A stretch of DNA of 64,000 nucleotides from Bradyrhizobium arachidis. GTDB taxonomy: Bacteria; Pseudomonadota; Alphaproteobacteria; Rhizobiales; Xanthobacteraceae. The position numbers and the translations under genes are program-made. Shown here one piece after another: positions 37,498 to 45,302 of the stretch; position 1 is the first letter of the stretch; each line of letters starts with the position of its first letter. The stretch covers positions 930,001 through 994,000 of the forward strand of contig NZ_CP030050.1 in assembly GCF_015291705.1 (NCBI RefSeq), in the 5' to 3' direction. A model generated the notes under the pieces. That model did not search any database. It saw only the letters and a list, made by a program, of their open reading frames with translations, and was not told the DNA's origin.

Positions 37498-37626
37498 GAG
37501 GAGGCGCCAGCGCATCCGTCACAGTTAATCCCGCATATCTCCGGCCCGGCCCACTTAACGGCAGATTAACCAAGCCCCGCCAAGAATCCCCTCACGGCCG
37601 CCAATCAGGACCGAGAGGGACAGGCG

Positions 37627-37875
37627 ATGGACTTCGATTTTCTCAACAGCAAGACAGCCGCGACGCTGGACGAGATCCGCATCCGCGTCGCCCACGCGCT
37701 GGCCCGCCACCCGCTGTGCCGAAACGTGCGGTTCGACATCGTCAGCGTTCCCCGCACCCGTCGCGGCGGCAACTGGACGGTGACGCTGCAATCGGTCGAA
37801 CCGCGCGCGGTGTGGGAGGCCTCCGAGATCGTCGCCGACATCCAGGACGCCTACGACCTGTCGGCAGCTGCCTGA
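37627..37875 (+). CDS. Conserved-looking small cytosolic protein, unknown
   Basis: The protein has 82 residues, with no leader. It starts MDFDFLNSKTAATLDEIRIRVAHALARHPLC, then RFDIVSVPRTRRGGNWTVTLQSVEPRAVWEASEIVADIQDAYDL. Predicted helix-strand-strand-helix layout and balanced charges suggest a compact folded protein. GGGA-type ribosome spacing upstream is good (GAGAGGGACAGGCG). No known domain is recognised. It lies 250 bases after the monooxygenase homologue, past a repeat. Confidence 0.72.
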   Translation: MDFDFLNSKTAATLDEIRIRVAHALARHPLCRNVRFDIVSVPRTRRGGNWTVTLQSVEPRAVWEASEIVADIQDAYDLSAAA

Positions 37876-38009
37876 TTTCCTTGGCCTTTTCGGGAAATGT
37901 CGTCGCAGGCATGCTGATTGTCGCAGCGACGGCACACTCGAGCCTTATTTCGCGCCCTTTTTCCGGGCATCCCTAACAAACTCGTGAAGCGATCGTTCCG
38001 GAGAGACGT

Positions 38010-38723
38010 TTGTCCAGAGCCATCACCATCGTCGTGCTGACCTGTTTCCTCGTCCTCGGCGCCGCCACCACCGCCATTCTCGGCCGCGACAGCGTGCCCA
38101 GCGTCAGTGCCGAGATGATCGCGCAGACGCCTCCGCCCAAGCCGCTCGCGACCAATCGCGCTGCCAAGGCCGACCGCCTGGTTCCGACGCTGGCACTGGC
38201 CTCGGCTGCAATCGACCCGGTTCAGGTGCCGGCCGACAAGCTTTCGCAGGCGCCCGTGCTGACCGAGCCGCTGCGCCAGGCCTTTGCCGCTGCCACGCCG
38301 TCGGATTTTCCGATGCCCAAGGCAAGCGCGCACCAGGCGCCCGCCGCCGCCGAGATTCCCGCCGTCGAGGTCCCGGCCAAGCCGAAGGTCGTCGCCAAGC
38401 CGCAGCCGCAGAAATCCTATTCGCTGCTGTCCGACGTTCAGATCTCGGGCATCAAGGACCGCCTGAAGCTGTCGTCGTCGCAGGAATATTACTGGCCCTC
38501 GGTCGAGACCGCACTGCGCAACGTCGCCCGCAAGATCCAGGCGAACAAGCTGTCAAATCCGAACGCACCGCCCAGCGCGCAGATCGATCCGAATTGCGAC
38601 GAGGTCCAGCAGTTGAAGTCGGCCGCGATGCCGTTGCTGTTCCAGCTGCGTGACGACCAGAAGGAAGAAGTGCGCAAGCTCGCCCGCCTCATCGGGCTCG
38701 AGAAGGTCGCGCAGCAGATCTGA
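38010..38723 (+). CDS. Membrane-anchored or secreted protein, unknown
   Basis: The start appears to be the TTG at 38010, with GGAG at good spacing, since the next in-frame ATG would lose the leader. The 237-residue protein has a hydrophobic N-terminus (ITIVVLTCFLVLGAATTAIL), a long Ala/Pro-rich linker to about residue 145, and a helical C-terminal domain (ISGIKDRLKLSSSQEYYWPSVETAL, then LLFQLRDDQKEEVRKLARLIGLE). That end has an LTxxQ-like feel as in Spy/CpxP chaperones, which is only a suggestion. A periplasmic location is likely. Confidence 0.75.
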   Translation: MSRAITIVVLTCFLVLGAATTAILGRDSVPSVSAEMIAQTPPPKPLATNRAAKADRLVPTLALASAAIDPVQVPADKLSQAPVLTEPLRQAFAAATPSDFPMPKASAHQAPAAAEIPAVEVPAKPKVVAKPQPQKSYSLLSDVQISGIKDRLKLSSSQEYYWPSVETALRNVARKIQANKLSNPNAPPSAQIDPNCDEVQQLKSAAMPLLFQLRDDQKEEVRKLARLIGLEKVAQQI

Positions 38724-38798
38724 GGCGCGGTTCCCCGCCGATATCAGGAACATCCGGCAATCCTCATGCGTTGCCCGCTCGAAACAGGGAGTGGGCCA

Positions 38799-39512
38799 AT
38801 GCGCGCCTCGACAGCTTATTTCGTCGGTGCCGGAACGATCGTTGCCGCCATCGCCATTGGCCTCGGCGGCGGCATCGTCGCCGGCAACATCATGAATCCG
38901 ATCGCGCCGAAGCAGGGGGCGGACGCCAGCAAGATGGCGCAGCGCGCTGCAGCCGCCGCACCAGACAACACGCCCGCGACCACCAATGCACCGTCCGAGC
39001 GCGTTCAATACCTCACCGGCTCGCAAGCCTTCGGAGCGATGGTTGCCGCGCCCGCGCAGGCGCAGGACGAAGCCAAGTCTGCGACCAAGTCCGAGACGCA
39101 GACCACTCAGGCGAGCGCCGAACCGGCGGCTCCGCGGCCTTCGCAAGCCGCCGCAGTCGAGCCGCCCAAGGAGCAAGCCAAGCCGGCACCTGCATCATCT
39201 CCGCAGGGCGCAAAACCTGCCGAGCAGCAGGCGTCGACGGAGCCGTCCTCCTCACCTGACAATGCCTATGCCAAGGCCAAAGATTCCGACATGAAGCGCG
39301 CCGCCTCGGAGCGGCGCCGGGCGGAGCGCCGTGAGCGCTGGGCCGAGCGCCGTCACTCCGAATCCCGTGAACCGCGCGGCATGCGCGACCGCACCGATTG
39401 GGACGATGTCGCGCGCAACATCCGCGAAGATTCCGACGCGCGCGATTATACGAACCGTCCGCGCAGTGGCGTCCCGCAGATCAGGCTGTTCGGGTCCGAC
39501 GACGATGATTAG
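38799..39512 (+). CDS. Membrane-anchored Ala/Pro/Arg-rich protein, unknown
   Basis: The start at 38799 (GGGAG upstream) gives 237 residues. One N-terminal membrane segment (GTIVAAIAIGLGGGIVAGNIM) is followed by a low-complexity Ala/Pro/Ser/Gln region (residues 40-150). Next is an Arg-rich stretch (ASERRRAERRERWAERR) and an acidic tail (IRLFGSDDDD). The charge pattern suggests contact with polyanions, such as nucleic acid or acidic envelope polymers. Function is unknown. It is about 75 bases downstream of the preceding gene and probably in the same transcript. Confidence 0.75.
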   Translation: MRASTAYFVGAGTIVAAIAIGLGGGIVAGNIMNPIAPKQGADASKMAQRAAAAAPDNTPATTNAPSERVQYLTGSQAFGAMVAAPAQAQDEAKSATKSETQTTQASAEPAAPRPSQAAAVEPPKEQAKPAPASSPQGAKPAEQQASTEPSSSPDNAYAKAKDSDMKRAASERRRAERRERWAERRHSESREPRGMRDRTDWDDVARNIREDSDARDYTNRPRSGVPQIRLFGSDDDD

Positions 39513-39722
39513 CGCCTGAGACGTCTGCCCCGCCGCCGCGCGCGTTAACCCAAGACCGCCAGCGCGGTGGGCGCTGCGACAGAGTGCCTCGATTCTTTCC
39601 AACTACCTTCGGTTGTTGTACGCTCCGGCCGTTTCAGGCTCGAGGCAATTTATTATGTTGGCGCGATTTCCCGTGGTCGTTGCCAGTGCGCCGGGGTAGC
39701 CAGATCGCGGGTCCGCCGCGCC

Positions 39723-41135
39723 CTATTTCGGCGACTGCGATAAAGGGACGTTGCCCTGCGTCCATTTCTCGACCTTGCCGAGAATGCCCCACAGCGTCAT
39801 GGCGATGAAGATCGGCACACCGATCTGCGGCACCAGGGCCAAGCCCCCAGCCGCGGCCGGGAGGGCCGCACCGGCCGCCATGCCCGCACCGCCGAACAAG
39901 CTCGAGGAGCCGATGATCGGCGCCAGCCACGACGCGAGGGTGCCGAAGAGTCCGATCGCAGTCTTCTTGCCGTTGAGGAGCTCACCGATCGTCTGCCCCA
40001 GCGCGCCGTTGACCTGGCCAAGTTGCGGAATCTGCTTGGTGACCTGCGGCAGGACGAGCTTGAGGATCTCGTCGATGAGCTGCTTGGTCGGATCGGCAGG
40101 ATCGAGAGCCGGCGCGGGCGCCGGGGGGACCACCGGGCCGGGCGCTGCGTTCTGGCCCTGTGCGACTTTGAGCAGCAGCTGGATAATCGCACTGATATCG
40201 TTGGCTGGAAGCGGCATCTTGATGGCTCCGTCCTTCACGAATTTCTGCAGCAAGGCGACAATTGGCAGCATGGCCTGGGCATTCGGTTGCGGGCCCTGAG
40301 CGGCTCCCACGAATTCCCAATCGACCACGCCCTTGCCCGGGATGCTGATCGCGCGCGCGGCGCCCGGCGTGAGGTCGATGCCGGCGCCGTTGGTCCGCCG
40401 TCCCCTCATGTCGGTCCCGGATTCGGCCTGCGGTCTTGCGCCTTTCTCCCAATAGGGGTCGTTGATGTTCCACGGCCCGACATCGACGATGTTGCAGACG
40501 ACGGATTTTCCGCTCGCCCTGTTGGTGACCCGCACCTGAGGCCGCGGTCCCGCGAAGCGGAATGGCAGCGCGACGCCGAGCTCCACATCGTCGATGCGGT
40601 GGCCGTCATAGGCGCTCTTCTCGTCCTGATCGGCGCTGCCACCGAACACGGTCGCGGTGATGTTCGCGCAACGGCTGCCGCCAAGCGTCACGGTCTCGGG
40701 AATGATCTTGGCACGCCGCATCAGGTTGGCGTCGATCTGCCATGGCGACGTGTCGTCATAGAGCGTCGGCGTGTCCATGACGGAAACATGGACATGATGC
40801 GTGTGGGCGTTGGCGCCGTTGTAGGGACGCCATTGCCAGGGCGAAACGACGCTCGAGGCGATCCGGCGATTGGAGATGATGTACTTGATGCGCTTGTCCT
40901 GCGACTGGCGCAGCGCTTCGGCGATATCGCCTGCGTCGACGCCGTGGGCCGGATCATGGCTGATGTCCAACGCGGTCACCACACCATTGGCGTCAGGGTT
41001 GTGATCGGACTTGCGCGCCTGATGGGATGTGTCGCCGAGCATCCCGTCGCTCGATTTGTCGCGTCCGGGCGCCATGTCGTTGACCTGCTTGAGCAGGACT
41101 TCAAGGCTCTTGGCGGGCCGCCAATTGATACTCAT
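39723..41135 (-). CDS. M15-like peptidase / double-psi-barrel fusion with hydrophobic tail
   Basis: The start at 41135 (GGAG upstream) gives 470 residues; an in-frame extension to 41390 lacks support. Residues 1-120 look like a zinc D,D-peptidase of the M15 type: SDHNPDANGVVTALDISH supplies His45 and Asp57, and HHVHVS supplies His116. Residues 150-290 resemble an RlpA-like double-psi barrel (TNRASGKSVVCNIVDVGPW, then GIDLTPGAARAI). A Pro/Ala linker and two membrane-like stretches follow (LASWLAPIIGSSSLFG, IFIAMTLWGILGKVEKW). It lacks a leader. It recalls phage or gene-transfer-agent lysis proteins. Confidence 0.8.
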   Translation of the reverse strand: MSINWRPAKSLEVLLKQVNDMAPGRDKSSDGMLGDTSHQARKSDHNPDANGVVTALDISHDPAHGVDAGDIAEALRQSQDKRIKYIISNRRIASSVVSPWQWRPYNGANAHTHHVHVSVMDTPTLYDDTSPWQIDANLMRRAKIIPETVTLGGSRCANITATVFGGSADQDEKSAYDGHRIDDVELGVALPFRFAGPRPQVRVTNRASGKSVVCNIVDVGPWNINDPYWEKGARPQAESGTDMRGRRTNGAGIDLTPGAARAISIPGKGVVDWEFVGAAQGPQPNAQAMLPIVALLQKFVKDGAIKMPLPANDISAIIQLLLKVAQGQNAAPGPVVPPAPAPALDPADPTKQLIDEILKLVLPQVTKQIPQLGQVNGALGQTIGELLNGKKTAIGLFGTLASWLAPIIGSSSLFGGAGMAAGAALPAAAGGLALVPQIGVPIFIAMTLWGILGKVEKWTQGNVPLSQSPK

Positions 41136-41570
41136 TGGAGCGCTCCAAATTTCAAAGCACAAATGGTCCGCGATCGCGGCCTTCAACCAGGCCAGATCAG
41201 GTCGATAAAAATTCCCGATTGCCGCGAAAGGTGCGGGCCGGGCGACAATGCGTGCGTGTAACCCGTCTAAACTGGCGTGCAATCTTTCGTTGTGCAAGAT
41301 GCGGGAACGCGAAATCTCGGGCGCTGAGGCGACCTGCGACAGTGCGGCGCGGAGGTGGGGCCGTCCGGGCGCCGTCCCAAAAATGGACACGTGCGGGAGC
41401 CGCCGGCGATCTTGCCGTGCGGCCCGCCTTCAAGGGCTGCATTGCAGCCCGCACAAGCCGGGCCAAGCCGGCGACAATCGGGCCCTGCGTCGAAGGGCGC
41501 TCATGTCGCGAGCTGCTTGCGCGCTGCCTTCTTTCACGCGGAAAGACGGCAGCGCAGTTCGCGTCGACGA
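41136..41570. other. Intergenic stretch without a recognisable gene
   Basis: These 435 bases lie between two minus-strand genes. No frame on either strand has both a plausible start site and a protein-like composition, and no strong hairpin is seen. It should hold the promoter of the peptidase gene near 41140-41250. Confidence 0.6.
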
Positions 41571-41795
41571 CTATCCGCCGTGCGATTCCACCACCTTGCG
41601 GCAGCTGTCGGAGAGCTTCGACTTGTTCTCGCGCAGGCAGGCATTCATCTGCGGCGGCTTGCCGATATGCTCGGCGCAGAATTTGCTGGCGTCGCTGCGG
41701 CAGGCCATCTGCTCCTGCGGTGTCGGACCGGATTGCGCTGCGGCGGGCAGGGCGGTGGCGGCGAGCAGCAGCGCGGCAAGAACCGAAATCTTCAT
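41571..41795 (-). CDS. Small Cys-rich secreted protein
   Basis: The protein has 74 residues with a leader (VLAALLLAATALPAAA, cleaved before QSGPT). The mature part has four cysteines: MACRSDASKFCAEH and MNACLRENKSKLSDSC. This C-x6-C ... C-x11-C arrangement, with the Ala-Cys-Leu, is the cysteine-rich repeat of the FGFR/GLG1 type, common in small rhizobial periplasmic proteins. The start at 41795 has an AAGAGG site. It may be a periplasmic metal or redox-sensing protein, but no function is established. Confidence 0.85.
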   Translation of the reverse strand: MKISVLAALLLAATALPAAAQSGPTPQEQMACRSDASKFCAEHIGKPPQMNACLRENKSKLSDSCRKVVESHGG

Positions 41796-42032
41796 AAAGC
41801 ACCTCTTTTGGGATTGTCGTTGGTCCCGCCTGGGATCAAGCGGGCCGGACCATCTCGCGAAGCCGCGCGCGCGGTCCATGCCATGTTCATGGCATCGGCT
41901 CGCGCTGATCGCCGCCGCACCCCCATCTTCATGGCATGTATCCGTGCGCCGTCTTTTGCCATTCACAGCTTCACGTCGGCTGCGAAACCCGGTGATTGCA
42001 TCGGGACGCCGAACGCGAACGAGGAGAGCAAG

Positions 42033-42323
42033 ATGTCGAAAAAAGCGGGAGCGCTGAGCGCCGGGCTGACGGTGATGATGCTGGCGGGTGCGGCAACGGT
42101 CGCGCTGGGCACGAGCCCGGCGCAGGCGGTGGTGTATTGCAAGACGGTCGGCGTGCCCAAGGGCTGCGTGGTGCGGCCGACCGCGGCGGTGGTGGTCGCG
42201 CCCGGGGCCCCGGTTGCCGCGGCAGCGGTGGCAACGCCCGGGGTCGGCGCGCCCGGCGTTGGCGTTCGCGCAGGCACGCCGATGAACCGCGGCGGTCCGG
42301 TCAATCGCGTCGGCGTGCGCTGA
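42033..42323 (+). CDS. Small secreted Ala/Val/Pro/Gly-rich protein
   Basis: The protein has 96 residues with a leader (GLTVMMLAGAATVALGTSPAQA). The mature part starts VVYCKTVGVPKGCVVRP, with two cysteines, followed by a Val/Ala/Pro/Gly low-complexity region (VVVAPGAPVAAAAVATPG) and GTPMNRGGPVNRVGVR. A GGAGA site precedes the start. This VYCKxxGVPxGCVxRP layout is typical of a small Bradyrhizobium exported family of unknown role. It is divergent from the Cys-rich gene at 41571, with about 240 bases for two promoters. Confidence 0.8.
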   Translation: MSKKAGALSAGLTVMMLAGAATVALGTSPAQAVVYCKTVGVPKGCVVRPTAAVVVAPGAPVAAAAVATPGVGAPGVGVRAGTPMNRGGPVNRVGVR

Positions 42324-42333
42324 GCGTTTTCTT

Positions 42334-42469
42334 CACCTCGCCCCGCTTGCGGGGAGAGGTCGAATTCGAGCTACGCTCGAATTCGGGTGAGGGGGACTCT
42401 CCACGAGTTCAGCTGTCACTGCCCTTGCGGAGACTCCCCCTCACCCCGCCCCTCTCCCCGAGAGGGAGA
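42334..42469. repeat. Palindromic intergenic repeat, family C, copy 6
   Basis: It opens CACCTCGCCCCGCTTGCG and carries a GAATTCGAGC palindrome that pairs with GCTCGAATTC. It ends CCGCCCCTCTCCCCGAGAG. It lies in the gap between the converging small secreted gene and the histidine kinase gene. The remaining 110 bases to 42580 show nothing further. Confidence 0.86.
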
Positions 42470-42580
42470 AGATATCGGGCAACGGAGCCCTGCGGACGAA
42501 CACCCCCCGTCCTCCGCAAGGCAGACAATCCGGCCCGTTCCCTCTCTCCGCGCGTCCCACACGTTCGGGGAGGGGGTTTT

Positions 42581-44518
42581 TCAGCGGGCGGCGGCGTCGC
42601 TGTCGGGAAAGATTCGCGGCAATTGCAGCCGCACGCGCGCGCCCGAGCCCTCCGAGCTCAGGTCGAGCACGGCGCCGCAGCGTGCGGCGCGGCTCCTCAT
42701 GTTGCGCAAGCCCCGCGCGGTCTGGCTCGCGCCCGCGGCTTCGCCATTGCCGGCGAGCGCAAAACCGCAGCCGTCGTCCGTCACGCTGATCACGCCATAC
42801 GGCCCCTGGTCATTTCCCTGGCTCCCCTCCAGCGTCTCGATGGTCACCGCGATGTGGCGCGCCTGTGCGTGCTTGACCGCATTGGTCACGGCCTCGTCGA
42901 GGATGCGCACGATCTGGATGACGTGCCAGGGCCGCAGCTCCGGATGCAGCGGCAGGCCCTGCGGCGTCGTCACGCGCCAGTCGAGCGCGATGTCGTGCGG
43001 CCGCAATTGCGCCGTCGCGCGCTCGCGCCAGGAGCCGAGCGCGAGCATCAGGTCGCCGCCGATGTCGTCCATGGAGTCGATGACGAGACGCAGATCCTTC
43101 AGCGCCGCGCGGGCTGCGTCGGTGATGGTCGCGCCCTCATGGCCGCGCTCGGACAGTGCCACGATGCTGACGAGCTGGCCGCCGAGACCGTCATGCAGGT
43201 CGCGCATCAGGCGTGTGCGTTCGTTGGCGAGCGCGGCGGCGCGGGCGCGCTCTTCCTCGCGGGCAAAGCTCGCCTTCAGCCGCTCCTCGGCCTCGCGCAC
43301 GCGGGTCACGAGCTGGCCTGCGAAGCTGTCGACCTGGTTCAGCGCGCGGGCAAAGCGCCAGGTCAGGCCGGCGCCGATCGCCACCAGCATCGCCGAATAG
43401 GACAGGCGCGAGACGAAGATGCGCTCGTTGGTCACGATCTCGAACACCGACAGCATGTCGTGGATCCAGCAGGTCAGCACGATCGTCACCGCGCAGCCGA
43501 TCGTGAAGCTCGCCGCGTCCTGCCGCCGGATTACCGCGGCCGTGGTGACGCAGGCCATCAGGAACAGGCTGAGCCCGACCGTGGGGATGCCGAGCACCAG
43601 GAACAGGATGCGCGGCAGCGGCGGTCCCGCGATCAATCCGACCACGAATATGATCAGCCCCGGCGCGAACAGCAGGATGCCGTAGCGCGGCCAGCGCCAG
43701 CCGAAGAACAGCACGCCGAAGGCGACGATCAGCGCGCTCTCGATCGGCGCGGATGCGAGCAGCACCGCGGGCAGTCGCGACACGGTGAACGGCGGCACCG
43801 GCGGCGGCATGAAGGCCTGGATGACGCCGAGCACCATCGCAGCCGCCAGCACGCCATAGACCGGCTCGCGTCGCCGCATCAGCCACATGATTGCGAGGAT
43901 GACGGCGAGGATCGACTGCCAGGCGGAGAACACCACCTGCAATGTGACGAACAGCAGCGTGCGCGTCTCATAGGCCGGACGCAGGGCTGCATCCGGCCCG
44001 ACATAGACGGTGTCGAGAAATCCCTTCAGCGGTCCCCATACGAACAGCCGCACGGTGATCTCGTTGCTGCCGTCGCGCAGCAGCGAAGCCGGGATGAGCG
44101 CGATCTGCGGCGTGTTGCGGTCCGGCCGGTTGGCGTTGGCGTCGCGGCGGGAATCGAGCACGACGACGCCGTTGACGGCGACCTCCGCCGCGTTGCTGAA
44201 GCGCGGCAGGTAGACCGACCATCCTGACGCCGCATCGCCGCTTCTGAAGGTGAAGGTGCCGGTATAGAGCGGCGGGTCCGCCAGCGAATAGCGCGAGGCG
44301 GTGAAATGCGGCAGCGTTACGGGACGCGCCATGCCGTCCTCCCGCAACGAGAAGGCCGTCACGGCATGATCGTCGGGATCGCTGGGCTGGAGCAGCCGCA
44401 GTCCGAGAATGGTGGCGATCACGATCAGCGCCTGGAGTAGCAGATAAGGCACGAGGCGCGAGGCCAGCAGCCGGCGCCGCGCGGGTTTGACCGGTGCCTT
44501 CGCCGCGATCTCACTCAC
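42581..44518 (-). CDS. Sensor histidine kinase, NarL type, with 7TMR-like sensor region
   Basis: The start is the GTG at 44518, overlapping the response-regulator stop by four bases. The 645-residue protein has one membrane helix near residue 25, a periplasmic jelly-roll-like domain (residues 70-190, YTGTFTFRSGDAASGWSVYLP), seven to eight helices (195-395), then a HisKA_3 dimerisation box with His442 (RLMRDLHDGLGGQLV). An HATPase domain follows with DEAVTNAVKHAQA (N box) and VTDDGCGFAL (G1). The 7TMR-DISM layout fits. It phosphorylates the regulator encoded just upstream. Confidence 0.92.
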   Translation of the reverse strand: MSEIAAKAPVKPARRRLLASRLVPYLLLQALIVIATILGLRLLQPSDPDDHAVTAFSLREDGMARPVTLPHFTASRYSLADPPLYTGTFTFRSGDAASGWSVYLPRFSNAAEVAVNGVVVLDSRRDANANRPDRNTPQIALIPASLLRDGSNEITVRLFVWGPLKGFLDTVYVGPDAALRPAYETRTLLFVTLQVVFSAWQSILAVILAIMWLMRRREPVYGVLAAAMVLGVIQAFMPPPVPPFTVSRLPAVLLASAPIESALIVAFGVLFFGWRWPRYGILLFAPGLIIFVVGLIAGPPLPRILFLVLGIPTVGLSLFLMACVTTAAVIRRQDAASFTIGCAVTIVLTCWIHDMLSVFEIVTNERIFVSRLSYSAMLVAIGAGLTWRFARALNQVDSFAGQLVTRVREAEERLKASFAREEERARAAALANERTRLMRDLHDGLGGQLVSIVALSERGHEGATITDAARAALKDLRLVIDSMDDIGGDLMLALGSWRERATAQLRPHDIALDWRVTTPQGLPLHPELRPWHVIQIVRILDEAVTNAVKHAQARHIAVTIETLEGSQGNDQGPYGVISVTDDGCGFALAGNGEAAGASQTARGLRNMRSRAARCGAVLDLSSEGSGARVRLQLPRIFPDSDAAAR

Positions 44519-45204
44519 AGCTTGATCAGGCCCTGCTGCACCGCCTCGAACACCGCCTCGCTGCGCGTATGCACCTCGAGCTTGCGATAGATGTTCTTGA
44601 TGTGGCCGGGCACGGTCTGCCTGGACAGGCCGAGATGGCTGGCGATCTCGGCGTAGCTGAAGCCCTTGGCGATGCCCCAGAGGATGTCGATCTCCCGCGG
44701 GGTCAGCCTCGCCGTGTTGAGCACGGGCCCAGGCGGCGGCTCCGCCGAATTCTGCGCGGCACCTTGTGTTCTGCGGACGATGAAACGGGCGATCGAGGCC
44801 GAGATCGGCGAATGGCCGGCGACCAGATCGCGCACCGTGGTGGCGATGTCGGTGGGGAAGGCGTCCTTCAGGAGATAGCCGGTGGCGCCGACCGTGATCG
44901 CGGAGATCACGCTTTCCTCGTCGCCGAGCGCCGAGATCACCATGATCTCGGTGTCGGGAAAGCGCTGCCGGGTTTCGCGGATCAACTCGATGCCGTGGCC
45001 GTCGGGCAGCCTGAGATCGGTCAGCAGCACGCGCGGCGCGCCGTCGCCGAGCGCGGAGCGGGCCTCACCGAGCGTGCCGGCGCTGCGCACCTCGTAGCCG
45101 GCCTTGACCAGCGCATCCTGGAGCCGCCAGCAGGTCGGTGCGTCGTCCTCGACGAGGAGGATGGTGATCGCCTCACCCGTCTCGCCCTGTTCGCTCATGT
45201 TCAT
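44515..45204 (-). CDS. Response regulator, NarL/FixJ family
   Basis: The protein has 229 residues from the ATG at 45204, or 227 from 45198. The receiver domain has ILLVEDDAP (acidic pocket), the phospho-acceptor Asp63 in VLLTDLRLPDG, and GYLLKDAF with the conserved Lys. The C-terminus is a LuxR-type helix-turn-helix (LTPREIDILWGIAKGFSYAEIASHLGLSRQTV). It regulates transcription on phosphorylation by the coupled kinase; the GTGA overlap links their translation. The DUF2235 gene is 98 bases upstream on the same strand and may be a target or part of the same unit. Confidence 0.93.
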   Translation of the reverse strand: MNMSEQGETGEAITILLVEDDAPTCWRLQDALVKAGYEVRSAGTLGEARSALGDGAPRVLLTDLRLPDGHGIELIRETRQRFPDTEIMVISALGDEESVISAITVGATGYLLKDAFPTDIATTVRDLVAGHSPISASIARFIVRRTQGAAQNSAEPPPGPVLNTARLTPREIDILWGIAKGFSYAEIASHLGLSRQTVPGHIKNIYRKLEVHTRSEAVFEAVQQGLIKL

Positions 45205-45302
45205 CGTCCCGCACCGCGTGTCCCCCGCGGCGCGAGCCAGTTTATCCGCAGCCCACTTGCCGTGACACCCATAATCATGGGGCATCGACAGCCAGGTCGC
45301 TC

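Noticed and set aside
41996..44227. 743-codon open frame antisense to the histidine kinase
   Set aside because: It mirrors codon bias of the real gene in high-GC DNA; composition is Arg/His/Asp-rich and shows no domain.
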